A stretch of 35,829 nt of DNA, from assembly GCA_021325475.1 (NCBI GenBank), contig JAJPHA010000049.1, forward strand, positions 1 to 35,829, given 5' to 3'. Shown in pieces: positions 20,543 to 28,786 of this stretch. The first letter of the stretch is position 1. Each line of letters starts with the position of its first letter. The notes beneath the pieces were generated by a model. That model ran no database searches. It saw nothing but the letters and a program-made list of their open reading frames with translations, and had not been told where the DNA came from. The position numbers and the translations under genes were made by a program. The stretch is from Rhodanobacteraceae bacterium. Its GTDB lineage: Bacteria > Pseudomonadota > Gammaproteobacteria > Xanthomonadales > Rhodanobacteraceae.

Positions 20543-20574
20543 ATGATAGCGAATCCCGCCGCGCCCGCTATGAT
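20543..20574. promoter_or_regulatory. Back-to-back -10-like hexamers between mutL and the FUSC gene
   Basis: TATCAT on the minus strand (20548-20543) ends 6 bases before the mutL GTG. TATGAT on the plus strand (20569-20574) ends 8 bases before the FUSC ATG at 20583. Neither has a -35 match or leaves room for a Shine-Dalgarno. If used, transcription would begin at or within a base or two of each start codon, giving leaderless mRNAs. Confidence 0.35.
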
Positions 20575-20582
20575 TCGCCGCG

Positions 20583-22664
20583 ATGTTGCGCGCCCTGCTC
20601 GAACTCAAGCCCCGCGACGTGCCGGCGATCGTGGCGCTGCGCAATACCGCGGCGGTGGTCCTGCCGCTCGCCTTCGGCGTGGCCAGCGGCCGGCTCGGCA
20701 TCGGTCTCGGCATCGCCGTCGGCGCGCTCAACACGATGTTCTCGGATCAGCCGGGACCATACCGGCTGCGGCTGCGGCGCATGCTGCTCGCCGCCGTCGC
20801 CGCGGGCGCGTCGGCCTTCGTCGGCTACAGCGTCGGCGGCGACGCCGTGCTCGCGGCGCTCGCCACCGCGCTGTGGGGCGTGGCCGGCGGCCTGCTGGTC
20901 GCGCTCGGACCCGACGCCGGGCGCATTGGCCTGACCAGCATGATCCTGCTGATCGTCACCGCCGCCCAGCCGCGGCCGCCGGCCGAAGCCGCCGGTCCGG
21001 CGCTCCTGTTCTGTGCCGGCGGGATTCTGCAATTGCTGTTTTCCATCGCCGCCTGGCCGCTCCAGCGCTACCGGCCCGAGCGCCTGGCGCTGGCTAAGCT
21101 CTGCCGCCAGCTCGCCGCGAGCGCGCGGCGGCGCGCCGACCCCGGCCAGCCGCTGCCCGACACGCAAGCGGTCAGCGACGTCGAGGAGCTGCTGCACGGC
21201 GCCTATCGCGCGCGCGGCGTGGCCATGGACGCGCTGCGCGTGCTCGCCGAGATCGTCGAGCGCGTTCGCCTGGAATTGCTCGCGCTCGACACCCTCGGCG
21301 AGCGCCTCGACGGCGACGATGCGGCCACGCTCGCGCGCCTGCGCGAGTACGCCGCGCGCGTGCTGGAGGCGCTCGCCGAGGCGCTCGTCGCCGGCGCCAC
21401 CCCGCTCGCCGCCGCCGGCGCGATCGAAGGTTTCGACGCCGCGCTCGCGGCGCTCGCCCGTGCCGCCGCCGGCACGGGCGACGCGCGCGCGGTGGCGCTG
21501 GCGCACGGCCGTGCGCTCGGCGGCCAGTTGCGCGCCGCACTGCGCAACGCCGATTTCGCCGGCAGCCGCGGCGAGCTGCGGCTGGAGGACCACGACGCGC
21601 GCCTGCCGCGCGACCTGCGTCCGCGCAACCCGCTCGCCATTCTGCGCGCGAACCTGACGCTGTCGTCGGTCGCGCTGCGCCACGCGATCCGCTGCGGCGC
21701 GGGCCTGGCGCTGGCCACGCTCCTCGCGCACCGTGCGAACCTGCCGCACGGCTACTGGATTCCGATGACGACGGCGATCGTGCTCAAGCCCGATTTCGCC
21801 GGCACCTTCCGCTTCGGCCTGCTGCGCGTGATCGGCACGCTGCTCGGTCTGGCGCTGACCACGGCGCTGCTGCACTTCGCCTTCGGCGGCGCATGGGAGC
21901 GCATCGCCCTGCTCGCCGTGTTCTGCTACGGCTTCCGGCAGTTGACCACGGTGCACTACGCGATCGGCATCATGCTGCTCACCAGCCTGATCGTGATCCT
22001 GCTCAGTTTCGAGGGCGAGTCGCCCGCCGCCACCATGACGGCGCGCGCGCTCGGCACCAGCCTCGGCAGCGCGCTCGCCCTGCTCGCCTATCTCGCCTGG
22101 CCGACCTGGGAAAGCCGCCGCTTCCGCGCCGCGCTGGCGGATCTGCTCGACGCCTATCGACGCTACTTCCTCGCCGTGCTCGAGCCGGCGCCGCGCGTGC
22201 GCGCCGAGGTGCGCCGCGCCACCCGCAGCGCGCGCACCAACGCCCAGGCGTCGCTCGATCGGCTGCGCAACGAACCGCACCGCGATCGCCGCATCGTCGC
22301 CACGGCCGAGGGCATCTTCGCCAACGCCAACCGGTTCCTGCGCGCGGCGATGGCGCTCGAGGCGATCCGCCAGCAGTCCGGTCCGCCGCCGGCGCAGGCG
22401 AGCGTCGCCGCGTTCGCGCGCGCGGTCGATGCGAGCTTGAGCACGCTCAGCCGCTGTCTGCGCGAGCACGGCACGCCGCCGGCGCCCTCGCCGACGCTGC
22501 GCGAGGCGCAGGCGGCGTTGCGCGACGCGCTCGCGGCCACCGCATCCGACGCCGGCACGGACGTCGCCGCCGCGGCCTGGATCGACGGCGCCGACCGCAT
22601 CACCGACAGCGTCAACACGCTCGCCCACCTGCTGCAACGCGACGCCGCGCGCGGCAACCGGTAA
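20583..22664 (+). CDS. FUSC-family inner-membrane transporter (YccS-like)
   Basis: 693 aa. Two blocks of hydrophobic segments (about 20-165 and 355-505) are separated and followed by charged helical domains, the arrangement of FUSC/YccS proteins related to aromatic acid exporters. [33 protein letters not shown] lies in the second block. The substrate is unknown. It is divergent from mutL with 46 bp between starts; a 73-bp gap separates it from the ACMSD gene. Confidence 0.85.
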   Translation: MLRALLELKPRDVPAIVALRNTAAVVLPLAFGVASGRLGIGLGIAVGALNTMFSDQPGPYRLRLRRMLLAAVAAGASAFVGYSVGGDAVLAALATALWGVAGGLLVALGPDAGRIGLTSMILLIVTAAQPRPPAEAAGPALLFCAGGILQLLFSIAAWPLQRYRPERLALAKLCRQLAASARRRADPGQPLPDTQAVSDVEELLHGAYRARGVAMDALRVLAEIVERVRLELLALDTLGERLDGDDAATLARLREYAARVLEALAEALVAGATPLAAAGAIEGFDAALAALARAAAGTGDARAVALAHGRALGGQLRAALRNADFAGSRGELRLEDHDARLPRDLRPRNPLAILRANLTLSSVALRHAIRCGAGLALATLLAHRANLPHGYWIPMTTAIVLKPDFAGTFRFGLLRVIGTLLGLALTTALLHFAFGGAWERIALLAVFCYGFRQLTTVHYAIGIMLLTSLIVILLSFEGESPAATMTARALGTSLGSALALLAYLAWPTWESRRFRAALADLLDAYRRYFLAVLEPAPRVRAEVRRATRSARTNAQASLDRLRNEPHRDRRIVATAEGIFANANRFLRAAMALEAIRQQSGPPPAQASVAAFARAVDASLSTLSRCLREHGTPPAPSPTLREAQAALRDALAATASDAGTDVAAAAWIDGADRITDSVNTLAHLLQRDAARGNR

Positions 22665-22737
22665 ACTGCCGCCGAGACGATCGGCGCTCCGCGACGCGGT
22701 GAATCGCGCCGGGCCGGCGTCCTCCCAGGGTTTTCCG

Positions 22738-23745
22738 ATGCTGAAGATCGACACGCACGCCCACATCCTGCCGCCGGAATGGCCGAACCTCGCCGAGAAG
22801 TACGGCGACGACCGCTTCCCGGTGATGGTCCGCACGGAAGGGCGGCATCGCATCTACAAGGACGGCAAATTCTTCCGCGAGGTCTGGGAAAACGCGTTCG
22901 ACGCCGACCATCGCATCGCCGAATACGCCCGCTTCGGGGTGCAGGTGCAGGTCATCTCGACGGTGCCGGTGCTGTTCTCGTACTGGGCGAAACCCAACCA
23001 GGCGCTCGAGCTGCACCGCTTCCTCAACGATCACCTCGCCGAGGTCTGCCGCCGCCATCCGCGCCACTACGCCAGCATCGGCACGGTGCCGCTGCAGTCG
23101 CCGACGCTCGCGGTGCAGGAGATGGAGCGCTGCGTCGAGCAGCTCGGCCTGGCCGGCGTGCAGATCGGTTCACATGTGGAAATGTGGAATCTCGATGCGC
23201 CGGAGCTGTTCCCGTTCTTCGAGGCCGCCGCCGATCTCGGCGCCGCGATCCTGGTGCACCCCTGGGACATGATGGGGCGCGACAGCATGCCGAAGTACTG
23301 GCTGCCGTGGCTGGTCGGCATGCCAGCCGAACAGGCGCGCGCGGCCTGCTGCCTGATCTTCGGCGGCGTGCTCGAACGCCTGCCCAAGCTGCGCGTCTGC
23401 TTCGCCCACGGCGGCGGCGCGTTTCCGTACACCATCGGCCGCATCGAGCACGGCTTTCGCATGCGCCCGGACCTGGTCGCCACCGACAACGCGCGCAATC
23501 CGCGCGAATACTTCGACCGCCTGTACTTCGATTCCTGCGTGCACGACGTGCGCGCGCTGCGCTACCTGATCGACGTCGCCGGCGCCGCGCACGTGATGCT
23601 CGGCACCGACTACCCGTTCCCGCTCGGCGAACAGGAACCCGGCGCGGCGATCGCCGCGCTCGACCTGCCGCCGGAGCAGCAGCGGCGTCTGTACCACGGC
23701 ACCGCGCTGGAATGGCTCGACCTGCCGCTTTCCCGTTTCGCCTGA
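22738..23745 (+). CDS. 2-Amino-3-carboxymuconate-6-semialdehyde decarboxylase (ACMSD)
   Basis: 335-aa amidohydrolase-fold zinc enzyme; human ACMSD is nearly the same length. Metal ligands H7, H9, H174 and D291, the catalytic H224 and the substrate-binding R47 all fall at the expected places (DTHAHI, LVHPWDMMGR, FAHGGGAFP, MLGTDYPFP). It decarboxylates ACMS, diverting tryptophan carbon from quinolinate/NAD to catabolism. The ATG follows an AGGGTTTTCCG leader. It is first of a three-gene run with an exported unknown and KynU. Confidence 0.93.
   Translation: MLKIDTHAHILPPEWPNLAEKYGDDRFPVMVRTEGRHRIYKDGKFFREVWENAFDADHRIAEYARFGVQVQVISTVPVLFSYWAKPNQALELHRFLNDHLAEVCRRHPRHYASIGTVPLQSPTLAVQEMERCVEQLGLAGVQIGSHVEMWNLDAPELFPFFEAAADLGAAILVHPWDMMGRDSMPKYWLPWLVGMPAEQARAACCLIFGGVLERLPKLRVCFAHGGGAFPYTIGRIEHGFRMRPDLVATDNARNPREYFDRLYFDSCVHDVRALRYLIDVAGAAHVMLGTDYPFPLGEQEPGAAIAALDLPPEQQRRLYHGTALEWLDLPLSRFA
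23180..23188 (+). other. AT-rich word AAATGTGGA, copy 4 (inside the ACMSD gene)
   Basis: Part of CACATGTGGAAATGTGGAAT (23171-23190), in which TGTGGAA occurs twice seven bases apart. It encodes HVEMWN. Confidence 0.45.
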
Positions 23746-23760
23746 TCCCGGAGCCCGCCG

Positions 23761-24288
23761 ATGATCCGACCCGCTTTTGTATATTTTGCGCTGTTTGCAC
23801 TTTTTTCCACTTCTGTGTACGCCGCCGGCAGCACCGACTACGCGCTCGATCAGGGGTTCGTCAAGTTCAGCGCCCCGGCGTCGTGGCCGGTCATCATGGA
23901 AAAGACCGAAGGCGACCCGCAGTTCATCGCCTTCCAGGTGAAGGACCCGGCCGACGCCGGCAGCGGCGAGGCGACGCGGGTGACGATCGAGACCCGGCTG
24001 CTCGACGACTCGGCGAATTTCCAGCCGCTGGTCAACGCCGGCATGGCCAAGGCCAAGCAGTTGCCGGGCTACGAGCAGCGCACCGACGGCGTCGACGCCA
24101 CCGTGCTGCGCTACTTCGCGCAGAACGGCAAGACCCGCTACGAATACCGCGAGACCTGGTACCTGAACGGCCACCTCATGGTGCACGTGCGCTGCGCCCG
24201 GCCGATGCTCGCCGGCACCAGCGCGCAATGGACCGCCGAGTACGAGAAGGGCTGCGGCGAAATCATGACCACCCTGCGGCCGCACTGA
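23761..24288 (+). CDS. Exported protein of unknown function
   Basis: 175 aa with a clear signal peptide (MIRPAFVYFALFALFSTSVYAAG). The mature part is soluble with a beta-rich look (FSAPASWPVIMEKTEGDPQFIAFQV...RVTIETRLL). Two cysteines lie in HVRCARP and YEKGCGEIM and may form a disulfide. I do not recognise the family. Signal-peptide codons are much more AT-rich than the rest of the gene, containing GTATATTTTG and TTTTTTCCAC. It lies 15 bp after the ACMSD gene and 6 bp before kynU, so it is almost certainly cotranscribed with them, though an exported protein has no obvious part in the cytosolic pathway. Confidence 0.8.
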   Translation: MIRPAFVYFALFALFSTSVYAAGSTDYALDQGFVKFSAPASWPVIMEKTEGDPQFIAFQVKDPADAGSGEATRVTIETRLLDDSANFQPLVNAGMAKAKQLPGYEQRTDGVDATVLRYFAQNGKTRYEYRETWYLNGHLMVHVRCARPMLAGTSAQWTAEYEKGCGEIMTTLRPH

Positions 24289-24294
24289 CGCGCG

Positions 24295-25578
24295 ATGCAG
24301 ACGTCGATCGATCCGGCCGAGGCCGAAGCGCTCGCCCGCGACGCCGCCGATCCGCTGGCGCCGTTGCGCGAGGAATTCCTGATCCCGCCACACGGGGACG
24401 GCGAACAAGTATACTTTTGCGGCAATTCGCTCGGCTTGCAGCCGCGCGGCGTGCGCGCGGCGCTGCTCGACGAGCTCGACGACTGGCACCGGCTCGCGGT
24501 CGAGGCGCACTTCCGCGGCCGCCACCCGTGGATGCCGTACCACGAGGAGCTGCGCGCGCCGCTCGCCGAACTCGCCGGCGCGCTGCCGCACGAAGTGGTG
24601 GCGATGAATTCGCTGACCGTGAACCTGCATCTGTTGCTGGTCAGCTTCTACCGGCCGACGCGCGAACGCCACGCCATCCTGATCGAGAAGCATGCGTTCC
24701 CGTCCGATCGCTACGCGGTCGCCTCGCAGATCCGCTTCCACGGCCACGACCCGGCCGAGGCCCTGATCGAACTCGATGGCGACGAGGCCGGCGGCGCGAT
24801 CTCCGAGGCGGCGATCGCACGCGCCCTCGACCAACACGGCGCGCGCATCGCGCTGGTGCTGCTGCCGGGCGTGCAGTACCTGACCGGCCAGGCGTTCGAT
24901 CTCGCGGCGATCAGTGCGCTCGCCCGCGCCCGCGGCTGCGCGATCGGGTTCGATCTCGCCCACGCCATCGGCAACCTGCCGCTCGCGCTGCACGACAGCG
25001 GCGCCGACTTCGCCGTGTGGTGCAGTTACAAGTACCTCAATGCCGGCCCCGGCGCGGTCGCCGGCTGCTTCGTGCACGAGCGCCACGCGCAGGCCGCGCT
25101 GCCGCGCTTCGCCGGCTGGTGGGGCCACGATCCGGCCACGCGCTTTCAGATGGGCCCGCAATTCCACGCCACGCCCGGCGCCGACGGCTGGCAGTTGTCC
25201 AACCCGCCGATCCTGGCGCTGGCGCCGCTGCGCGCGTCGCTGGAGCTCTTCCGGCGCGCGGGCATGGCGCGGCTGCGCGAGAAATCCGTCGCCCTCACCG
25301 GCTGGTTCGAGGCGCTGATCCGCGAACGCCTGGACGACGTGCTCGCGATCGTCACGCCGCGCGAGCCGGCGCGCCGCGGCTGTCAGCTCTCCCTGCGCGT
25401 CAAGGGCCCGCGCGACGCCGGCCGGCGCCTGCACGAGCATCTGCACGCCCGCGGCATCATCGTCGACTGGCGCGAGCCGGACATCCTCCGCGCCGCGCCG
25501 GTGCCGCTGTACAACCGCCACATCGACTGCCTGCGCTTCGTCCGCGCGGTGCAGGACTGGGCCGCGCACGGCCGCTGA
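24295..25578 (+). CDS. kynU: Kynureninase
   Basis: 427-aa PLP enzyme of the aminotransferase class V fold that cleaves kynurenine or 3-hydroxykynurenine to (3-hydroxy)anthranilate and alanine. YFCGNSLGLQP near residue 41 is the family opening. The PLP lysine is K246 in WCSYKYLNAGPG, with FDLAHAIGN upstream holding the cofactor-binding Asp and His. Start ATG 24295, 6 bp after the preceding gene, without a Shine-Dalgarno, suggesting coupling. With ACMSD it marks kynurenine-pathway tryptophan metabolism; the dioxygenase and hydroxylase genes are not in this window. Confidence 0.95.
   Translation: MQTSIDPAEAEALARDAADPLAPLREEFLIPPHGDGEQVYFCGNSLGLQPRGVRAALLDELDDWHRLAVEAHFRGRHPWMPYHEELRAPLAELAGALPHEVVAMNSLTVNLHLLLVSFYRPTRERHAILIEKHAFPSDRYAVASQIRFHGHDPAEALIELDGDEAGGAISEAAIARALDQHGARIALVLLPGVQYLTGQAFDLAAISALARARGCAIGFDLAHAIGNLPLALHDSGADFAVWCSYKYLNAGPGAVAGCFVHERHAQAALPRFAGWWGHDPATRFQMGPQFHATPGADGWQLSNPPILALAPLRASLELFRRAGMARLREKSVALTGWFEALIRERLDDVLAIVTPREPARRGCQLSLRVKGPRDAGRRLHEHLHARGIIVDWREPDILRAAPVPLYNRHIDCLRFVRAVQDWAAHGR
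24409..24418 (-). other. AT-rich word AAAAGTATAC, copy 3 (inside kynU)
   Basis: On the plus strand GTATACTTTT, encoding VYF in the conserved YFCGNSLG opening of kynureninase. Identical on the other strand to 5151-5160 and 12077-12086. Confidence 0.5.
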
Positions 25579-25605
25579 GCCGCCGTTGAGCGGATCGCCG
25601 CGGGC

Positions 25606-25634
25606 TTGCGTCGAATTACAAAACTGATTAGTAT
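25606..25634 (+). promoter_or_regulatory. Predicted promoter of the marR-efflux operon
   Basis: TTGCGT (25606-25611), a 17-bp spacer and TAGTAT (25629-25634). The predicted start, near 25641, falls within the palindromic operator, so a bound repressor would block initiation. The surrounding DNA is much more AT-rich than its neighbourhood. Confidence 0.65.
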
Positions 25635-25637
25635 CGC

Positions 25638-25659
25638 AATAGTTGAAATATCAACTATT
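25638..25659. promoter_or_regulatory. Palindromic operator of the MarR repressor
   Basis: AATAGTTGA-AATA-TCAACTATT is a perfect 9-bp inverted repeat with a 4-bp centre, ending three bases before the marR ATG. Size and symmetry fit a MarR dimer site. It overlaps the predicted transcription start, implying autorepression of the whole operon. Confidence 0.75.
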
Positions 25660-25662
25660 CGC

Positions 25663-26181
25663 ATGACCGCGACGCCGACCTGCCCGAGTTTCGCACTGAT
25701 CGAGGCGCACATCGACCGCGTCGCCCGGCGTCTGCGCGAGGCGCCGGTGCAGGACATCGTGCTGGTGCGCCTGATCAAGGCGCTGTCGGCGCAGTTCGGC
25801 GCGCACCTCGGCCGCAAGGTGCGCCCGGCGGGACTCAACGAGGTCGCGTTCCGCACGCTGATGATGCTCTACGCCCACGACACCGGCGTGCATCCCGCCG
25901 AGCTCAGCGCCGCCAGCAGCGAGACCCGCACCAACATGACGCGCATCTGCGACGAGCTGGCGCGCAAGGGGTTGCTGCGCCGCCGCCCGAGCGTCGCGGA
26001 CCGCCGCCGCGTGGTGCTCGAGCTGACGCGCCGCGGCGAACGCCTGATCGAGGGATTGCTGCCGCAGGTGTGGGGCGGGCTCGGCCGCTACCTCGGCGCC
26101 TTGCGCGCGGCGGAAAAACGCGAACTCGAACGGCTGCTCAAGAAGCTGCTGGCCGCGTTCGAACGGGAGGCACCGCCATGA
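25663..26181 (+). CDS. MarR-family transcriptional repressor of the efflux operon
   Basis: 172 aa. The winged helix-turn-helix centres on LNEVAFRTLMMLY...LSAASSETRTNMTRICDELARKGLLRRRPSVADRRRVVLELT; the DRR wing residues are 113-115. ATG 25663 is preferred to a TTG at 25606 because the upstream codons are the promoter and operator. There is no Shine-Dalgarno because the operator occupies that place. Its TGA overlaps the ATG of the outer-membrane factor gene by four bases. It most likely binds its own operator and is released by phenolic or aromatic ligands, as is common for MarR proteins next to EmrAB pumps. Confidence 0.9.
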   Translation: MTATPTCPSFALIEAHIDRVARRLREAPVQDIVLVRLIKALSAQFGAHLGRKVRPAGLNEVAFRTLMMLYAHDTGVHPAELSAASSETRTNMTRICDELARKGLLRRRPSVADRRRVVLELTRRGERLIEGLLPQVWGGLGRYLGALRAAEKRELERLLKKLLAAFEREAPP

Positions 26182-27632
26182 ACCCGCGATTGCTCCGGCT
26201 GTGCGCGCTCGCCGTCGTCGCCGCGGCGCCGGCCGGCTGCGTGCTGCCGCCGCCGCGCGAGACCCCGCCGACGCTCGCCACGGCAGCGCCGCTCGACGGC
26301 ATTCCCACCGGCACGGCGGCAACCTGGCCCGGCGACGCGTGGTGGACACGCTACGACGATGCCGTGCTGAACGAACTCGAACGCCGCGCGCTCGCCGCCG
26401 CGCCGTCGCTGGCCGCGGCGCGCGCGCGTTTCGACGAGGCCGTGCGTGCGGTCGACGTCGCCCGCGCCGCGGGCGGCGCCAGCGTCGATGCCCAGGCGCA
26501 GGTCCAGCGCGAGCGGCTGAGCGAACACGGCCTGATTCCGACGGGATTCCTCGGTTTCACCTGGTACGGCCAGGGCGACCTCGGCGCCACGTTCCGCTAC
26601 GACTTCGATTTCTTCGGCAGCCACGGCGCCGAGATCGCCGCCGCCATCGACCGCGGCCGCGCGGCGCAGGCCGAGCGCGACGCGGCGGCGAACCTGCTCA
26701 CCGCCGCGGTCGCCGAAAGCTACTTCGGCTGGCAGGCCGATCAGGCGCGGCTCGCCGCGGCGCGCGATCGCGTCGCCGCGCTCGACGAGGCGCGCACGAT
26801 CGCTGCGGCGCGGGTGGCGCGCGGCGTGGACGTGGACGATGTCGCGCAGCGCGCCGAAGCCGATCTCGCCGCGGCGAAGGAAGACGCCGCCGCGATCGAA
26901 TGGTCGGCGCATCTGCATCGCGCCGCGATCGCCGCCCTGCTCGGCGTCGCCGAGACCGGGCTGCCGGAGTTCACGCCGCGGCCGCTGCCGGCGGCGACCG
27001 CGGCGCTGCCCGCGGATGCCGGTCTCGATCTCGTCGCCCATCGCGCCGACGTCGCCGCCAGCCGCTGGCGCGTGGAGGCGGCGCTGCGCGACGTGGACGT
27101 GGCACGCGCGGCGTTCTTTCCGGATCTCAGCCTCACCGCGATGCTCGGCCTGTCCTCGATCGATCTGGACAAGCTGCTGACCGCCGGAAGCCGCGTCGCC
27201 GCGGCCGGTCCGGCGTTGCACTTGCCGATCTTCGACGCCGGCCGCCTGCACGCGCGCTTCGGCGCCTCGCAGGCCGCGCTCGCCCGCGCCATCGCCGATT
27301 ACAACCAGGCGGTGGTCGATGCGGCGCGCGACGCCGCCGGCCAGGCGCTCACCCTGTTGCAGGTACAGGCGCGGCGGCGCGAACACGAGGCCGCACTCGC
27401 CGCCGCCACGCGCTTGCAGGCGGCGGCGCAGGCGCGCGTGCGACAAGGCGTGGCGGATGCGCGCCCCGCGCTCGTCGCCACGGCGGAACTGGCGCGCCAA
27501 CGCGACGCCGACATCCAGCTCGCCACCGCCGCGCTCGCCGCCGAGATCGGTCTCACCCGCGCCCTCGGCGGCGGCTATCGCCCCGCGCCCGCCGAACCGG
27601 CCGCGCTCGCCAACGGAGGATCCCCGCAATGA
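26178..27632 (+). CDS. Outer-membrane efflux lipoprotein (NodT/OprM family)
   Basis: 484 aa. Signal sequence with a lipobox-like PAGC, lipidated at C21. It carries the duplicated TolC/OEP repeat (DDAVLNELERRALAAAPSLAAARARFDEA in the first half, HRADVAASRWRVEAALRDVDVARAAFFPDLSLTA in the second). It forms the trimeric outer-membrane channel for the EmrA-EmrB pair. GGGAGG precedes the ATG. It overlaps marR and emrA by four bases each, so all are translationally coupled. Confidence 0.92.
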   Translation: MNPRLLRLCALAVVAAAPAGCVLPPPRETPPTLATAAPLDGIPTGTAATWPGDAWWTRYDDAVLNELERRALAAAPSLAAARARFDEAVRAVDVARAAGGASVDAQAQVQRERLSEHGLIPTGFLGFTWYGQGDLGATFRYDFDFFGSHGAEIAAAIDRGRAAQAERDAAANLLTAAVAESYFGWQADQARLAAARDRVAALDEARTIAAARVARGVDVDDVAQRAEADLAAAKEDAAAIEWSAHLHRAAIAALLGVAETGLPEFTPRPLPAATAALPADAGLDLVAHRADVAASRWRVEAALRDVDVARAAFFPDLSLTAMLGLSSIDLDKLLTAGSRVAAAGPALHLPIFDAGRLHARFGASQAALARAIADYNQAVVDAARDAAGQALTLLQVQARRREHEAALAAATRLQAAAQARVRQGVADARPALVATAELARQRDADIQLATAALAAEIGLTRALGGGYRPAPAEPAALANGGSPQ

Positions 27633-28783
27633 ATGCCGTCTCGCCCGCCAACGGCAATGGCCGACGCCGCACCGTGCTGCTGACCCTCGCCGCGGTGTTT
27701 CTCGCCGCCGGCGCCGTCTGGCTGCTCTTGTGGTGGTTCGTGTTCTCGCTGCGCGAGGTCACCGACGACGCCTACGTCAACGGCAATCAGGTGATCGTCT
27801 CCTCGCAGGTGCCGGGCACGGTCGTCGCCGTACTCGCCGACGACACCGAGCGCGTGGAGGCGGGACAGGTGCTGGTGCGGCTCGATCCGACCGACGCCGA
27901 TCTCGCCCTGGCCAAGGCGCAGAGCGCGCTCGCCCAGGCGGTGCGCGCGGTGCGCCAGCAGACCCACATCGCCGGCCAGTACGACGCCGCGGTCACGGCC
28001 CGGCGCGAGGAGCTCGCGCGCGCCGAGGCGGATCTCGCGCGTCGCGAACCGCTGCTCGCCGAACACGCGGTCGCGCCCGAGGAAGTGGCACACGCGCGCC
28101 AGGCGGTGGCCGATGCGCGCGCCGCGCTCAACGCCGCCGAGCGCCAGGCGGCGGCGAGTCATGCGCTGGTCGACGGCAGCGACGTCGCCGGCAACCCGAC
28201 GGTGCTGCAGGCGCGCGCGGCGTACCGCGAGGCTTGGGTCAACGCCCACCGCAACGCCATCGTCGCGCCGATCGACGGCTATGTCGCCCAGCGCAGCGTG
28301 CAGGTGGGCAGCCGCATCCAGCCGGGACAACCGTTGTTGATGATCGTGCCGCTGCGCGATCTGTGGATCGACGCCAACTTCAAGGAAGTGCAACTGAAGC
28401 ACATCCGCCTCGGCCAGCCGGCCGAAGTCCGCACCGATCTCTACGGCGGCGGCGTGACCTATCACGGCCGGGTCGAGGGACTCGCGCCCGGCACCGGCGG
28501 CGCCTTCGCGCTGCTGCCGCCGCAGAACGCCTCCGGCAACTGGATCAAGGTGGTGCAGCGCGTGCCGGTGCGCATCGCCCTGGACGCGAAGGAACTGGAG
28601 CAGCATCCGCTGCGCGTCGGCCTGTCCACCGAAGTCACGGTCGACACCCACGACCGCAACGGCCCGGTGCTGGCGCCGAACGCGACGAAGAAGACGGTGG
28701 CGAAGACCGACGTCTACAGCGCCGATCTCGCCTCCGCCGATGCCGCGGCCGATGCTGTCGTGCAGGCGAACCTGGGGCGCTGA
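27629..28783 (+). CDS. emrA: Membrane fusion protein, EmrA-like
   Basis: 384-aa HlyD-family periplasmic adaptor. A single N-terminal anchor (about 15-37) is followed by the conserved EVTDDAYVNGNQVIVSSQVPGTVVAVLADDTERVEAGQVL lipoyl half-motif, a coiled-coil hairpin (about 85-190) and the second lipoyl and beta-barrel segments. It links the inner-membrane pump to the outer-membrane channel. GGAGGA lies 8 bases before the ATG, which overlaps the preceding stop (ATGA). emrB follows after 3 bp. Confidence 0.92.
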   Translation: MNAVSPANGNGRRRTVLLTLAAVFLAAGAVWLLLWWFVFSLREVTDDAYVNGNQVIVSSQVPGTVVAVLADDTERVEAGQVLVRLDPTDADLALAKAQSALAQAVRAVRQQTHIAGQYDAAVTARREELARAEADLARREPLLAEHAVAPEEVAHARQAVADARAALNAAERQAAASHALVDGSDVAGNPTVLQARAAYREAWVNAHRNAIVAPIDGYVAQRSVQVGSRIQPGQPLLMIVPLRDLWIDANFKEVQLKHIRLGQPAEVRTDLYGGGVTYHGRVEGLAPGTGGAFALLPPQNASGNWIKVVQRVPVRIALDAKELEQHPLRVGLSTEVTVDTHDRNGPVLAPNATKKTVAKTDVYSADLASADAAADAVVQANLGR

Positions 28784-28786
28784 GCC

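Noticed and set aside
12245-23190. DnaA boxes suggested by TTTCCACAT words.
   Set aside because: They differ from TTATCCACA at a conserved position, lie inside scattered genes, and no dnaA/dnaN or origin-like AT-rich region is nearby.
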